Shown here piece by piece: positions 23,901 to 32,379 of a stretch of DNA of 64,000 nt; the stretch's first letter is position 1, and each line of letters begins with the position of its first letter. The notes below the pieces were generated by a model. It was not told the origin of the DNA. It searched no databases and saw nothing but the letters and a program-made list of their open reading frames with translations. The DNA lies in contig CM049994.1 of NCBI GenBank assembly GCA_016630955.3, forward strand, positions 62,001-126,000. The letters are read 5' to 3'. This DNA comes from Didymella arachidicola. Its lineage: Eukaryota; Ascomycota; Dothideomycetes; Pleosporales; Didymellaceae. A program made the translations under genes and the position numbers.

Positions 23901-24531
23901 CTGTCATTGCTTCGTCGCCATCCTCATCGTCGTCCTGGGCATCGTAGTCGGTGATCTTCTTGCCCAGATTGACCAGCTCGTTGAACTCTTTCGCGCCCAT
24001 CGAGCTACCGAGGAGGTCATCCACCTCTTTCTTTTTGTCGAAGTCCTTCATCGTGTCGTCCTTCAGGTACTCCAGGACCGCATCTGCGGCACTCCTGGTG
24101 GTCGAGACGGGGACATCGCCGAGGGCCTTGCTCACAATTGTCGTGATAAGCTCGAATGTGTTGCGCGTCGCAGGTGTGCGTGGCCGGTATCGCAGCCCCT
24201 CGATGTTGAAGTCTGCCGCAGCCGTGGCTCCAAAGGCGCTGGTCCCATCGTCCCTCTTCCGCTTGCGCTGCGCCTGTTCGAGCGCATCGCCACCTTCTGT
24301 GAGACTGGCTCTCTCGACACTCAACCCTTTGGGCTTCTTCGCCTGTGTAGGCGCTCTGTCCTGCGCTGTCCGCCCTCCCATGTCCCGAATGTTGATGCGA
24401 CCAGCGAGCGATTCTGGGTCGCCGGTGTGTTCATCTGGACGGCGCGAAGTGAAACGACGATCCGCCTGGAGAACCAGGTTGGACATCGCCGCATACTTGA
24501 ACTGCGCGAGGTTGTTTGGGTTCTGCGCCAT
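17905..24531 (-). CDS. BRR2: BRR2, U5 snRNP DExH-box RNA helicase
   Basis: 2208-aa spliceosomal helicase that unwinds U4/U6 during activation. Coded by a single uninterrupted exon. Two Ski2-like cassettes are present. The N-terminal one has Walker A APTGSGKTNVA near residue 553, DEIH near 667, SATLPN, and QMLGRAGRPQFD. The C-terminal one has a diverged P-loop (GASAGMGKTFCAE, about 1407), DELH (about 1510), SVSLAN in place of SAT, and QMFGKAGRVGQD. This fits the known active N-terminal and pseudo-enzymatic C-terminal cassettes. Each is followed by a Sec63-like region. The start MAQNPNNLAQFKYAAMSNLVLQ matches the family (SNLVLQADR). The acidic C-terminus EDSEEEEEE is also usual. The acidic stretch at about residues 200-260 fits the N-terminal region. 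Confidence 0.97.
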   Translation of the reverse strand: MAQNPNNLAQFKYAAMSNLVLQADRRFTSRRPDEHTGDPESLAGRINIRDMGGRTAQDRAPTQAKKPKGLSVERASLTEGGDALEQAQRKRKRDDGTSAFGATAAADFNIEGLRYRPRTPATRNTFELITTIVSKALGDVPVSTTRSAADAVLEYLKDDTMKDFDKKKEVDDLLGSSMGAKEFNELVNLGKKITDYDAQDDDEDGDEAMTDADRAENDDNQGVAVVFDDEEDDEEVQNFEVRDVDTSDEEDEQETAVEQIGIDKDEADGGFAETEEMIIQGDTAASSGPKDTNELIPTHEIDAYWLQRQIGAVYDDAHTQQEKTRDALQTLAGVGEDGEEKDLREIENDLMDLFDYEHPELVGKLVKNKDRVVWVTRWRRAAEDNDERTAVEREMKAAGQSQILRELRARETGVRDEDAGQGKKQMNIKIKSDLDAMDVDMEAGPKPDGVVGGLQPNSRLVNLENIVFDQGNHLMTNPSVKLPQGSTRRQFKGYEEIHVPAPKAKRDPNERLIPTSELPDWARVGFGSSKSLNRIQTKCYPTAFNDDGNMLICAPTGSGKTNVAMLAMLREIGKHRNPETGEIALDDFKIIFIAPLKALVAEQVGNFGKRLEPYGIKVAELTGDRQLTKQQISETQIIVTTPEKYDVITRKATDTSYINLVKLICIDEIHLLHDERGPVVESIVSRTLRRNDQTGDAVRIVGLSATLPNYRDVASFLRVDPDKGLFHFDGTFRPCPLKQEFIGVTDKKAIKQLKAMNDVCYTKVLEQVGEHRNQMLIFVHSRKETAKTAKHIRDKALEEETIGKILRSDAASREILREESESVQNADLKDLMPYGFGIHHAGMSRADRSTVEDLFADGSIQVLVCTATLAWGVNLPAHTVIIKGTQVYSPEKGSWVELSPQDVLQMLGRAGRPQFDTYGEGIIITTQAEIQYYLSLLNQQLPIESQLVSKLVDNLNAEIVLGNVRNRDEGVDWLGYTYLFVRMLRSPALYRVGPEYENDTVLEQRRVDLVHAAAHILEKCSLIKYDRKTGALQPTELGRIASHYYISHNSMMTYNQHIQPGITAIELFRVFALSEEFKYIPVRQDEKLELAKLLGRVPIPVKEGVEEAQAKINVLLQAYISRLKLEGLALMADLVYVTQSAGRILRAIFEICLKKGWSQVAKLALDMCKMAEKRMWPTMTPLRQFPTCPRDIVQKAERIDVSWSSYFGLDPPSMGELLGMPKAGKVVCQLVEKFPRLEIEATPRPITRSLLKLELAIRPDFVWDDALHGASEAFWILVEDCDDEQILFHDQFILRKDYSQGEMNEHLVELTVPIDEPMPPNYFITVLSDRWMASETKLAVSFQKLILPAKFPAHTPILDLQPLPVSALKRKEYMTLYQDISRFNRVQTQAFNSLYTTDDNVLVGASAGMGKTFCAEFAILRHWASNNEGRIVYLAPFQELVDNQYKNWNARLSGLGGGKDIVKLTGETTADLRLLEKGDLVLATPAQWDSLSRQWQRRKNVQTVALLIADELHMLGGANGHVYEIVVSRMQAMAAQLESKLRIVGLSVSLANARDIGEWIGANKHTIYNFSPGVRSVPLELKIQTFTIPHFPSLMMAMARPTYSAITQMSPDKPAMVFAPNRKQTRSSAADLYAAAVADDNDDRFLNTALEEIQPILEKINEQSLAESLTHGIGYFHEALNSFDKKAVQHLFKIGAIQVLIVSRNSCWEIDSSAHLVVVQGTQFFEGREHRYVDYPISEILQMFGKAGRVGQDKSAKGVLMLPVVKRDYFKKFLNEALPIESYLHDYLHDAFVAEISAKTIESTQEAVDWSTYTYFYRRLLANPSYYNLHDTSHEGLSAHLSELVEQTLKELAEANLIEHDEDEDSITPLNPCMIAAYYNISFITMQTLMMSLNGRTSLKGVLEIITAATEFEDIQIRRHEDHILQRIYDRVPYKMGEPNFETPHFKAFVLLQAHFSRMQLPIDLAKDQETVVRKVLNILSASVDVLSSEAHLNAMSAMELSQMVVQAMWQKDSPLKQIPHFDSATIKACNKFGINDVDDFINAMDEDENPDYKSLIAALDVDQRQLADIANFTNNYYPNIELEHELLDPENIASNTPSQLRVRITRNIDEDDDLKTDVHAPFFPSEKTESWWLVVGEQKENSLLAIKKVTVPRKLETTLEFTLEKPGEHELTLYLVSDSYLGVDQAPTFRVDAAEGMEEDSEEEEEE

Positions 24532-25026
24532 GGTGCCGGTGTTGTCGCGGTCTCTGCGCAGCGGCGCGTCTTAGAAAGTGCCAACGATGCTCAGTGGCGT
24601 GCAGCAGAAATTCAATCTACACGTTGAAACCCTGCTACTATTATGTACGCGCAGCACCTGGAGGAAGAACGGTCGAGATTGTAGAGAATGGATTGCGGGG
24701 CGCGCCCTGCGTTGAATGGCAAGTGCGAGCGGCGACGAAAGTTTTGGAGATCGAGCTCAAGGCTAGTCTTGGCTGCGCAAGGACCACTAGACGTGAGCAG
24801 ACCCACATCGTCATACATCACCGACATCCATGTACCATCACAGAGGTCTACCAATTTCAAGGTCACATGTCCACAGAGGCCGCGTAGCACGATATTGGAG
24901 GCAAACGATGGATCATTGGAATAGAGATGGGTATCAGCATTAGAAGTATATACGCCGACGCAGTGCCACAAGCGCATCGAACCCTGGATATCATCGCTGG
25001 AAAGACCCCTCATGCAAACTCCTCAC
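24532..25026. other. Intergenic between BRR2 and the CLIP-170-like gene
   Basis: 495 bp between the BRR2 start (-) and the stop of the next upstream gene (-). It should hold the BRR2 promoter and the 3' UTR of the CAP-Gly gene. No ORF with features or repeat seen. Confidence 0.45.
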
Positions 25027-27357
25027 TCAAAATGCGTCTTCATTAGGACACTCTGTGACATCGTGACCCTCGTTCTCGCACAGCGCGCACCACTTGTCTG
25101 GATCCGCCACAGCAGCGCCCTTGGGCGGTACCAGTGAGGAGTTGGACTGGTTGAACGCCGGGATGGGCAGTGGTGTTGTAGGAGCATTGCCGGGCGATTT
25201 TGTGGGTGTCAGGCCGGCTGGGCGAACATGGTCTGATGATACGGAGAGGTTTCTCAGCGCCTCGACGACACCGCCTTCCTTGCTGGTGTGGGATGCCATG
25301 TCCTTCTGAGCTGCATCGCCGCCCATAGCGGAGCAGTTGAGGATGTCGTGGCCGCCAGTCTCGCAAATCTCGCACCACAGCACACTATCTGCGGCAGATG
25401 AGCGGCCGTCTGACTCCACCATGGGCTCCAGGGTAATTGGCGGGTCGCGGCGAGCTGAGGGCGCGGCACGCCAGCTGCCAACAGTATCCTTGGAGTCTCT
25501 CGCGGTTGAGCGGGGCTCCTGCTTCACTGTGTGTTCGGAAACGGCATTGCTAATGACGCTCTCACGTTGCACAGGGCTGCTGATCTGGCTCTTGAGTTTC
25601 TCCACCTCGCGCTCGAGCTCCTCTTCTCGGTATGCCTTCCTCTCTACAAGCCCACGCAGCTCCTCCTTCTCGCGCTCGAGACGCTCCGCTGTGGCTTGCG
25701 CAGTCTTCAACTTCTCGGGGTCGACGGCAGAGTTCTGTCGTGACAAGGGTGAGCGATGGTGATCTTCTGGAACTCCTGAACTCAACGAGTGGATGATCGC
25801 CTTGAGGCCTCTAATCTCGTCGTCGCGCTGCTCGATCTCCCTCTGGCCAGCGGGTGGTGGTCCGTCGACCATGTTGTTGGCGCTCTTCAGCACCTCTGCT
25901 GCCTTCTCCCGCTCCCGTCGCAGTTCAGATCGGCCGCGTTCGACCTCACCCCTTAGGAACTCGACTTCTCCTCGAGCTTCCGCTTCGCCTCTTCGTGCAT
26001 CCTCAAGACCTTCTTCTAGCTCTTGCACAAGCTCTTCAAGTTGCTTTAGCTGCATTGCAACAGTCTCCACGTCCTCGTTACGGGAATGAAGCTCCATGAG
26101 CTCAGCTTGCAACTCGTCGACCTTCTTCTCGTAGACTCTTTCTGTCTCTGTGCTGGCTAGCTCTAGCGTGTCAATCGTGCTGCGGAAGTCTGCTCGATGG
26201 GCGTCAAACTCGGCGGTGAGCATGGCGATCTTGTCGTTTCTGTCGCGAAGCATGGCGCGCAAATCACGCACGTCATTGGGCTCGGGAGGCTCCCTCTCGA
26301 AACCACCTTCAGGCATGAGACTCTGGATCTCGGCTAGGGTGGCTTCCATATCGGTGAGCGCCGTCGCCTGCTCCTCAAGCTGCTGGTCGCGCTCTTGTAT
26401 AATCTTGTTCAACCGCTGAACTTCGGCGTTAGGGGCAGAGGATGGCCGGCTGCCCATGCGGCTGGATTTGAAGTTCGCCATGGAGTCGTTGCTGATGCGC
26501 GCCCCGTTCGGTGCCATCTCACCGTCCTCGTCGATTGTGTCATGCTGGCCGAGGCGAGAGTTTGTGTTCCGCGAGTACGGCCTCGAGGGAGGGCCTGGCG
26601 TCCGCGGCTTCGGCACTGGAGCAGCGCGTGGGGGCGCGGGACTAGCGAACCTCGGCGGTGCTCCAATCGCGCTCTTGGAGAACTGCGAAGGAGTGACACT
26701 GCCGCTGCGGCCAGGTGTTGTCGCCGGCGGAGCCAAGTTGGAGGCTTTGCGCAGCGGGGACTCGGGTCGTGGCAAGGAGGGCCGTCGTCCAGTTGGTGGC
26801 CGCGCACCGGGGCCCACGGACTGCGAGAACTTGGACTTGGCGACAGACGGCGTGTTGGGGCTGAAGTTGGGCTTCTCCGTGGTGGACAGGCTGAAGTTGT
26901 TGCTCGCGTATGACGGCGTCGTGGGCGTCGGCGGGAAGTCGTCCGAGGTGCCCGACAAGCGCTTGAGCGCTCGGTGGGCCGGCAGGAATATGCCCGAGCC
27001 CGGCGTGGTGGTGGTGAAGTACTGCGTGCCGTCGACGGCGCCGTCGTTCTTGCCGCGCGAGGCAAAGGCGCGGCTCAGCTCGACGCCTGCGAAGACGCCC
27101 TTCTTGCCGCGGATGCTGCCCACGAACTTGACTACGCCGTGCATGCCGCCGGGCACGTCGACCAGGTCGCCGATGTCGATGTCCTGCCCGTCTGCCATGC
27201 TGTTGTGAGTCGGCGATGCGCCGCCCGTGAGTGCGCTGAGCGAGGCCTGGCGCGCAATGGAGCTCGAGGAGAAGGAGAGGTTAGGGGACGATTCTGCTGG
27301 GCGCAGGTTTGGCCGCAGGCGGCGCGGCGTGCTAATGGAGCTCCCAAAGCCTGACAT
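25027..27357 (-). CDS. CLIP-170-like microtubule plus-end protein: CAP-Gly, coiled coil, two zinc knuckles
   Basis: Expected to track growing microtubule ends (S. pombe Tip1/CLIP-170 type). Single exon. I chose the start MSGFGSSISTPRRL at 27357 (776 aa). The frame stays open to another ATG at 27459, which would add 34 basic residues that look like leader sequence. CAP-Gly spans about 61-135 with the hallmark GKNDG and VDVPGGMHGVVKFVG. It is followed by a Ser/Pro-rich basic linker, a long coiled coil (about 310-630, LEEGLEDARRGEAEARGEVE type heptads), and two CCHC knuckles at the C-terminus: WCEICETGGHDILNC and WCALCENEGHDVTEC (both C-x2-C-x4-H-x4-C). This order is the CLIP-170 order, so I am confident of family and less so of the start. 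Confidence 0.88.
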   Translation of the reverse strand: MSGFGSSISTPRRLRPNLRPAESSPNLSFSSSSIARQASLSALTGGASPTHNSMADGQDIDIGDLVDVPGGMHGVVKFVGSIRGKKGVFAGVELSRAFASRGKNDGAVDGTQYFTTTTPGSGIFLPAHRALKRLSGTSDDFPPTPTTPSYASNNFSLSTTEKPNFSPNTPSVAKSKFSQSVGPGARPPTGRRPSLPRPESPLRKASNLAPPATTPGRSGSVTPSQFSKSAIGAPPRFASPAPPRAAPVPKPRTPGPPSRPYSRNTNSRLGQHDTIDEDGEMAPNGARISNDSMANFKSSRMGSRPSSAPNAEVQRLNKIIQERDQQLEEQATALTDMEATLAEIQSLMPEGGFEREPPEPNDVRDLRAMLRDRNDKIAMLTAEFDAHRADFRSTIDTLELASTETERVYEKKVDELQAELMELHSRNEDVETVAMQLKQLEELVQELEEGLEDARRGEAEARGEVEFLRGEVERGRSELRREREKAAEVLKSANNMVDGPPPAGQREIEQRDDEIRGLKAIIHSLSSGVPEDHHRSPLSRQNSAVDPEKLKTAQATAERLEREKEELRGLVERKAYREEELEREVEKLKSQISSPVQRESVISNAVSEHTVKQEPRSTARDSKDTVGSWRAAPSARRDPPITLEPMVESDGRSSAADSVLWCEICETGGHDILNCSAMGGDAAQKDMASHTSKEGGVVEALRNLSVSSDHVRPAGLTPTKSPGNAPTTPLPIPAFNQSNSSLVPPKGAAVADPDKWCALCENEGHDVTECPNEDAF

Positions 27358-28298
27358 GATGCGACGCCGTTGCCGTTGTACAAGGTTTCGAGAGTCGAGG
27401 TTGCCATGTATTTGTTGATGTGCAGGGGTAGGGGAGATGCAGCGGCGGTTGCGGCCCAATTGGTCGCAGAGGGCGACCGTCTATCGCTTGGATGATCCTT
27501 GACCGTGCCATTGAGCCACATCTACGAAGAAAATGTATTTACGGACAAAATTGTCGCTGTAGGCATCGATAACTTGACTATACGGAACCACACAAAGTAA
27601 CAACATGTAGTATGCGGAGCTCTCACCACGACGTCTGGATCTGCCATGATCTGGAGTCGACACGAACATGAATCTGTGCTTCGAGGGCGAGTGCCTACCC
27701 GGCGTTTGCATCCAAGCAATAGAACGCCTGCTATGAGTTTCACGGACGGGACATGCAGTCTGCTGAGCCTATTCTGCAAAGCAACGGCAGACAAACGTAT
27801 CGAGGGCTGACGCAGTAAACAAGCCGTTAACAACAGCTGCATGCATGGCGTCCTTAGCCTCCCACTCTTTACAGGAGACGTGACGCGTAATGAAACGCGT
27901 GCTCACGTGCTCCCTTCATTCATGTCTCGCTCCCTTTGCACCACCCAAGACTGGAGGAGCACACGCTACGCATGAGCGGTGAAGACAGGGTGTGACTAGG
28001 GTCGAGCAGAATGTTGAGAGTTGCAGGATCTCTAGCTAGGAAGCTGCTTCCAATTGGAATAATCATTAGGCTATTGCTGTGCCATGCCTCTACACATGGA
28101 GCATGCAGCAGGAGAGGAGTAGCATTGACCAGTCGGCTCGGAGGCAAGTCGTGGGGTTCTTCGCGTTTGTTGATCCATTTCAACTTCGGTCGAGTCGGCT
28201 CCAGAGTTCCCCATACCCCATGTTTTGTGCCTCGGCAACTCTGCAACTTCGTAACTTCATCTCCTCGCCAACATGTCTGCCTCTGAGAGCTTCACACG
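27358..28298. promoter_or_regulatory. Divergent intergenic region between CLIP-170-like and APH-domain genes
   Basis: About 0.94 kb. Near 27878-27910 lie ACGTGACGCG and GCTCACGTGCTC, giving a CACGTG E-box at 27904-27909. No gene is supported. It must carry both promoters. Confidence 0.45.
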
Positions 28299-29558
28299 AT
28301 GGCAGGAAACGTACGACAACCCATAGACATAGCCTCCTTGGAGCGCTACATCACCGCCAATGTTCCTGAAATTGCCGTTCCCATCGATGTGAAGCAGGTA
28401 TGTCAATTGCATCACGCACAACAGCTCCAGCTAAGGCCTGGCAGTTCGGATACGGGCAGTCAAACCCAACATACCAACTCACAGACAAGAATGGCAAGAA
28501 ATTTGTCATGAGGAAGAAGCCCCCGGGCAAGCTCCTCTCCAAGGTACGTACCGTCTGCACGATGCCAGCCAGTCCACTGATCCCCTACAGACGGCACACA
28601 AGGTAGACCGCGAGTACCGCATCATTCACGCCCTCGAGAAGACCGATGTCCCAGTCCCCAAAGCCTACGCCCTCTGCCAGGATGACAGCGTCGTAGGCAG
28701 TGACTTCTACATCATGGAGTTCCTCGACGGGCGCATCTTCGAGGACCCTGCCATTCCTGGCGTAACGCCCGAAGAGCGGACGAAGATGTACTTCCCCAAA
28801 CCCCCTCCCCTTCCATACATACTAACGAACTCAGGTGGCACTCCGCCATAACCACCCTCGCCAAATTCCACCGCGTAAAGCCCGAGTCCGTCAACCTCTC
28901 CACCTACGGCAAACCCAGCGGCTTCTACAACCGCCAAATCGCAACCTTCAACACCATCTCGCTCGCACAAGCCTCAACCAAAGATGTCGAAACCGGCGTC
29001 GCCGTCGGCAAAATCCCCCACCAAGACGACATGGTCGCCTTCTTCAGCGACGCCTCAACCCAGCCCCGCGACCGCGGCACCTTCGTCCACGGCGACTACA
29101 AAATCGACAACCTCGTCTTCCACAAGACCTCCCCGCGCGTCATCGGCATCCTAGACTGGGAAATGAGCACCATCGGGCACCCCTTATCGGACCTCAACAA
29201 CCTGCTCTCACCGTACCTCACCGCGTCCTCTTCAAAAGCAAAGTCCGTGGGGCGCGCGCACGCGGGGTTCCAGGCTGGCGCTACGCCTGGGCTGCCGACG
29301 CGCGAGCAGCTGGTGGAGTGGTATGCGGAGGTTGCGGGGTGGGATCCGCGGCCGGATTTGACGTGGGGGGATGCGTTTGCGACGTATAGGAATACGATTA
29401 TTATGCAGGGGATTGCGGCGCGGTATGCGGTCAGGCAGGCGAGTAGCGCGCAGGCGAAGGATTATGGGGATATGATGAAGCCGTATGCTGAGATTGCGTG
29501 GGATTTGGTGCAGGAGTATAAGAGGACGCGTGCTGAGAAGGGGCAGGCGAAGTTGTAA
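28299..29558 (+). CDS. APH-type phosphotransferase (ACAD10/11 N-terminal-like kinase fold)
   Basis: Four exons, 28299-28397, 28445-28543, 28591-28787 and 28835-29558, with three introns of exactly 47 nt, give 372 aa. The first junction gives DVKQ-FGYGQSNPTYQL, the expected family N-terminus, and the second gives LLSK-TAHKVDREYRI. The catalytic loop FVHGDYKIDNLVFH (HGD...N Brenner-type motif) and ILDWEMSTIGHPLSDL (metal-binding Asp) are intact, so it is likely an active small-molecule kinase. In animals this domain is fused to an acyl-CoA dehydrogenase (4-hydroxy acid catabolism). Here it stands alone, as is common in fungi. Substrate unknown. The last exon switches from C-rich to G-rich around 29260. 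Confidence 0.87.
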
Positions 29559-29755
29559 GGTTAGTCTGGGGAGGATGCGGAGAAGTCAGTATGGTAGTGA
29601 GAATTAAGTTCGCTTGTTTGTTTGTTTTCTGAGAATTGTTATACTTTCTGCTGCATTGACGTTGCCGCCTGTGCATTGCGTCTGTCTCTCCTTACTCAAC
29701 GATAGCAGGGCAATATCTCCTCTTGGGGCCAAGCGCTCCGAATTATTGGACCGCT

Positions 29756-30250
29756 CTAATTCCTTCTTAAACCGGTGACTCCATCCAAGTATCCTCCTGC
29801 ATGCCACAGGACCAACTTTCGTTGGTTGTCGTTCAACGCAGCCCATACAGTCAGTCTCAGATCTTTTCTCAAACCCTCGAGCCAGAATGCATACTCGTAC
29901 AGTAAAGGATGTCTCCGTAAGTCATAGTTTGCGTGTTTGAATGGGAGGCGGCGTGTCTCTCTGTAGACTTGACGACATGTGCGAGTAAGAGCGGTGTGCT
30001 TCGTAAACGCTTCGCTTGATCCTCGGTTTCCTTTAGTGTAGAGTACGCGCTGAAATTGAATACCTTTACGGTAGTAATGTGCACAGGCGATTGAGATGTT
30101 GCTGCTGCTGAAGACATACTCATAGATCATGTTGCGCAGCTGTGGCGGGAGACCGAGCAGCGGTGACGCAGACTGATCAGAAGCAGGTGGAGCTCTGTAG
30201 AGAGATCAGTAACTGACATAAAAGCGACGATGGAAGGTACCTTACGACAT
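29756..30250 (-). CDS. LPPELRNKIY-family protein E, short form with a 5-nt coding first exon
   Basis: Exons 30246-30250 (ATGTC only) and 29756-30194, separated by a 51-nt intron with donor GTAAGG and acceptor CTCTACAG, give 147 aa beginning MSAPPASDQSASPLLGLPPQLRNMIYEYVF. Motif 2 is TRTCRQVYRETRRLPF. The phase-2 intron just before motif 1 is in the same place as in members A, B and C, which supports this tiny first exon. It ends soon after motif 2 like members D and F. Function unknown. Confidence 0.7.
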
Positions 30251-30581
30251 GTTGACTTCAAAGTCCGACGGAGATTGGTAGAATGGAGAGCGGGTGACGA
30301 TGGTCAAAGGTGGGTTGCGGGAGGGTCAAATTGTGATAGTTGACTTCAACGCCATGTCGGTAGGCTTGCTCTCACCTTCACCTTCACGTCATTGATCTGA
30401 CAAACTGTAAGCTTCGATCTCACAAAGCACACGTGCTAGACTCTAATGAGAGCTATGTAGTATTGCGCTACTTGGAGGAGGTACTGAGAACTGGAAACAA
30501 ATCAGCCACGTCTTCTCTACACTTTCCGCCATAACCCCAATTCCTGAACCCTGGGGCGATCTCTTCGACGACCAATTTGCT
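30251..30581. other. Intergenic between family members F and E
   Basis: 331 bp, no gene or repeat seen. It contains the upstream region of E and the 3' end of F. Confidence 0.4.
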
Positions 30582-30992
30582 TCACAGCCAGATCTTACAG
30601 ACTTTCTCATAGTTCCTCAAATGTCGTCTCTGCCCCTCTGTCAAGGCAGCTACCACCACCGCCTTGACCGCTGGATCCAGAATCCGCACCCACAAGAACA
30701 AGATGTGAGACTCCCGATAATAATGATATGTGCTGTACTTGTACGGAAGGTGCCGGGTTTCCAAGCGCCATTGGCGGCACACTTGAGTCGATGCAATGAG
30801 AGCTTTGAACCTATCTTACTCACGCCATATATACCGGAAAGTGTTAGAGCCAGGAGGAAGTGCGAATATGCGGAGATATCCTTCGATCCATCCTACGTAG
30901 ATGCTGTGGCCGTCGAAGACATAGGAGTAGATCATGATGCGTAGCTCGGGCGGCAGGTCGAGGAGCGTCGAGGTGGGTTGATTCATCACCAT
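30582..30992 (-). CDS. LPPELRNKIY-family protein F, short form
   Basis: Exons 30824-30992 and 30582-30781 with a 42-nt intron (donor GTGAGT) give 122 aa. It starts MVMNQPTSTLLDLPPELRIMIYSYVF; the second Met (30986) is equally possible. The junction gives WL-CRQWRLETRHLPYKYSTY, restoring motif 2. It is the neighbour and same-strand paralogue of E, 331 bp apart, and the closest to broken member D in its LPYKYS/LLYKYS segment. The intron is in a different place from that in A, B, C and E. Function unknown. Confidence 0.65.
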
Positions 30993-31809
30993 AGTGCTAT
31001 GGCACGTCAGTACAAAAATCCCTTGAAGGTTGTGGATCTACGACAGAGTTGGGTTCGCGGATTCTGCGTAGTATTAGACTCTGTTTATCATGCGGAGGTT
31101 TTTGGTTTGCTAACGCTGAGGCTGTGGTTTGCTGACGCTTGGGATGTGGTTTGCTGGTGCAGGTGAGGCAACTGGAGGAAGGAGCTGGAAGGTGCGTTCC
31201 AGCATGTGGCTACGCTGGCAATCCGCTTGGTGTCTCGTTGAAACGGCTCTCTCACGAACATTGCTGCACTCCGTATGAATTCTTGGTAGTGTCGTCTTGT
31301 GGCGAACGTTTTCCCTGTGAGCTCGTGTTTTGTACGACCGCCTGTCGAAAAGACCAAGGCAGCCCAGACTACGGATCGTGAGGTGAGGTGTGATCAGCTT
31401 GAGTGAAACACAACGAAGTTGATCTGACTAAGAATTCTATAACGCAGGAGCATACCAAAGGGAAGTTGTACAGTATCAATGTTTATTTCGGTAGCTTTTT
31501 GCTACTCTCACTTTTGTCTACACGAACTCTTGGCATCCAGTCCCGCCAACTAAATAAGATCGTGTGATATGGTATCATTCTGCCGCCCTAAGATGTGATA
31601 TATGTCAACGCAAGTTCAACGTGTTTCGACCTCCACCAGGCTCGGTTTGGAAGGCATACTTGTGAAGAAGTTCGCCTAAACGCCATGCATGTCGTCTACC
31701 ACCAAAAGTCTTCCTCACCTATTTTTCATCTTCTTACCCGATGCGCTGCTTCAGCGTCGGTCATTGTTCGACTGCCGTGCGACGTTTACGCTCTCGTCAT
31801 TTCGCTGGT
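30993..31809. other. Intergenic with a degenerate 22-bp repeat
   Basis: 817 bp between member F (-) and SmG (-). It contains three 22-bp imperfect tandem units at 31103-31168. No coding region is supported. Confidence 0.45.
31103..31168. repeat. Three imperfect tandem 22-bp units
   Basis: Units begin at 31103, 31125 and 31147, each starting TGGTTTGCT. The first two share GACGCT/AACGCT at the same place, while the third diverges after 12 bases. It lies in non-coding DNA upstream of family gene F. Confidence 0.7.
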
Positions 31810-32164
31810 TTACCGGCCGATCTTGGGCATATCAACGTTGATACGGTCAAGAGCCTCGAGCATAACGACCGCATTTCCACGGATGACGACCATGCCAATC
31901 CGGACCTTCTCGCCGCCTGCCTTCTCTTCTAACGCGTCGTCGAGAACAATGTTGAGGTACACCTGAAGAATTGTCAGTATGTGGCACGACAAGAACAAGG
32001 CGCAATAGCATACATCGTAGCCGCGCAGAATGCCCATGACTTTCCGGCTGCCGTTCAGCTGCACGAGAACGCGCTTCTCAAGGTACTACACAAGGTTAGA
32101 TCCTGATCAGTCTCCTAGGCCGCGGCGAACGTACCTTCTTCAACTCAGGCTGCGCTTGAGGCAT
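31810..32164 (-). CDS. SMX2: Small nuclear ribonucleoprotein G (SmG)
   Basis: Subunit of the heptameric Sm ring on U1, U2, U4 and U5 snRNAs. Three exons: 32135-32164 (MPQAQPELKK), 32014-32085 and 31810-31962, with introns of 49 and 51 nt, give 84 aa, the usual size. Sm1 is YLEKRVLVQLNGSRKVMGILRGYD and Sm2 is IGMVVIRGNAVVMLEAL, with the conserved RG-N. The short last extension (DRINVDMPKIGR) is modest. It is head to head with NTR2, another spliceosome factor, across 215 bp. Confidence 0.95.
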
Positions 32165-32379
32165 CGTGGTGGATGGATGTTGTGCGACGGTACGGTAAGG
32201 GTCGAAGAGCGCGAAAAGGTTGGCGTCGAGCTGGTAGGAAAGCTTGAGATGACGGCGGTGCCTTCCCGAGCGGGCGTTTTCGAGATTCTTGGCGTCGAAA
32301 GCACGCTAGTGTGGCTGGCGCAGATAGCAACATCGAACCTCAACTTTACTTCACACTTCACAAACATCGGTCGAACAAG
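32165..32379. promoter_or_regulatory. 215-bp bidirectional promoter between SmG and NTR2
   Basis: Start codons of two divergent spliceosome genes lie only 215 bp apart, so both promoters and 5' leaders must lie here. No TATA box is seen. The right part (about 32335-32375) is A/C-rich leader before the NTR2 ATG. Confidence 0.6.

Noticed and set aside
26456..27208. 250-codon plus-strand ORF
   Set aside because: Antisense to the CAP-Gly gene.
28398..28435. 38-nt intron in the APH gene ending at CTAAG
   Set aside because: In frame, but the acceptor 9 nt downstream (28444) gives the expected DVKQ-FGYGQSNP and a normal 47-nt intron.
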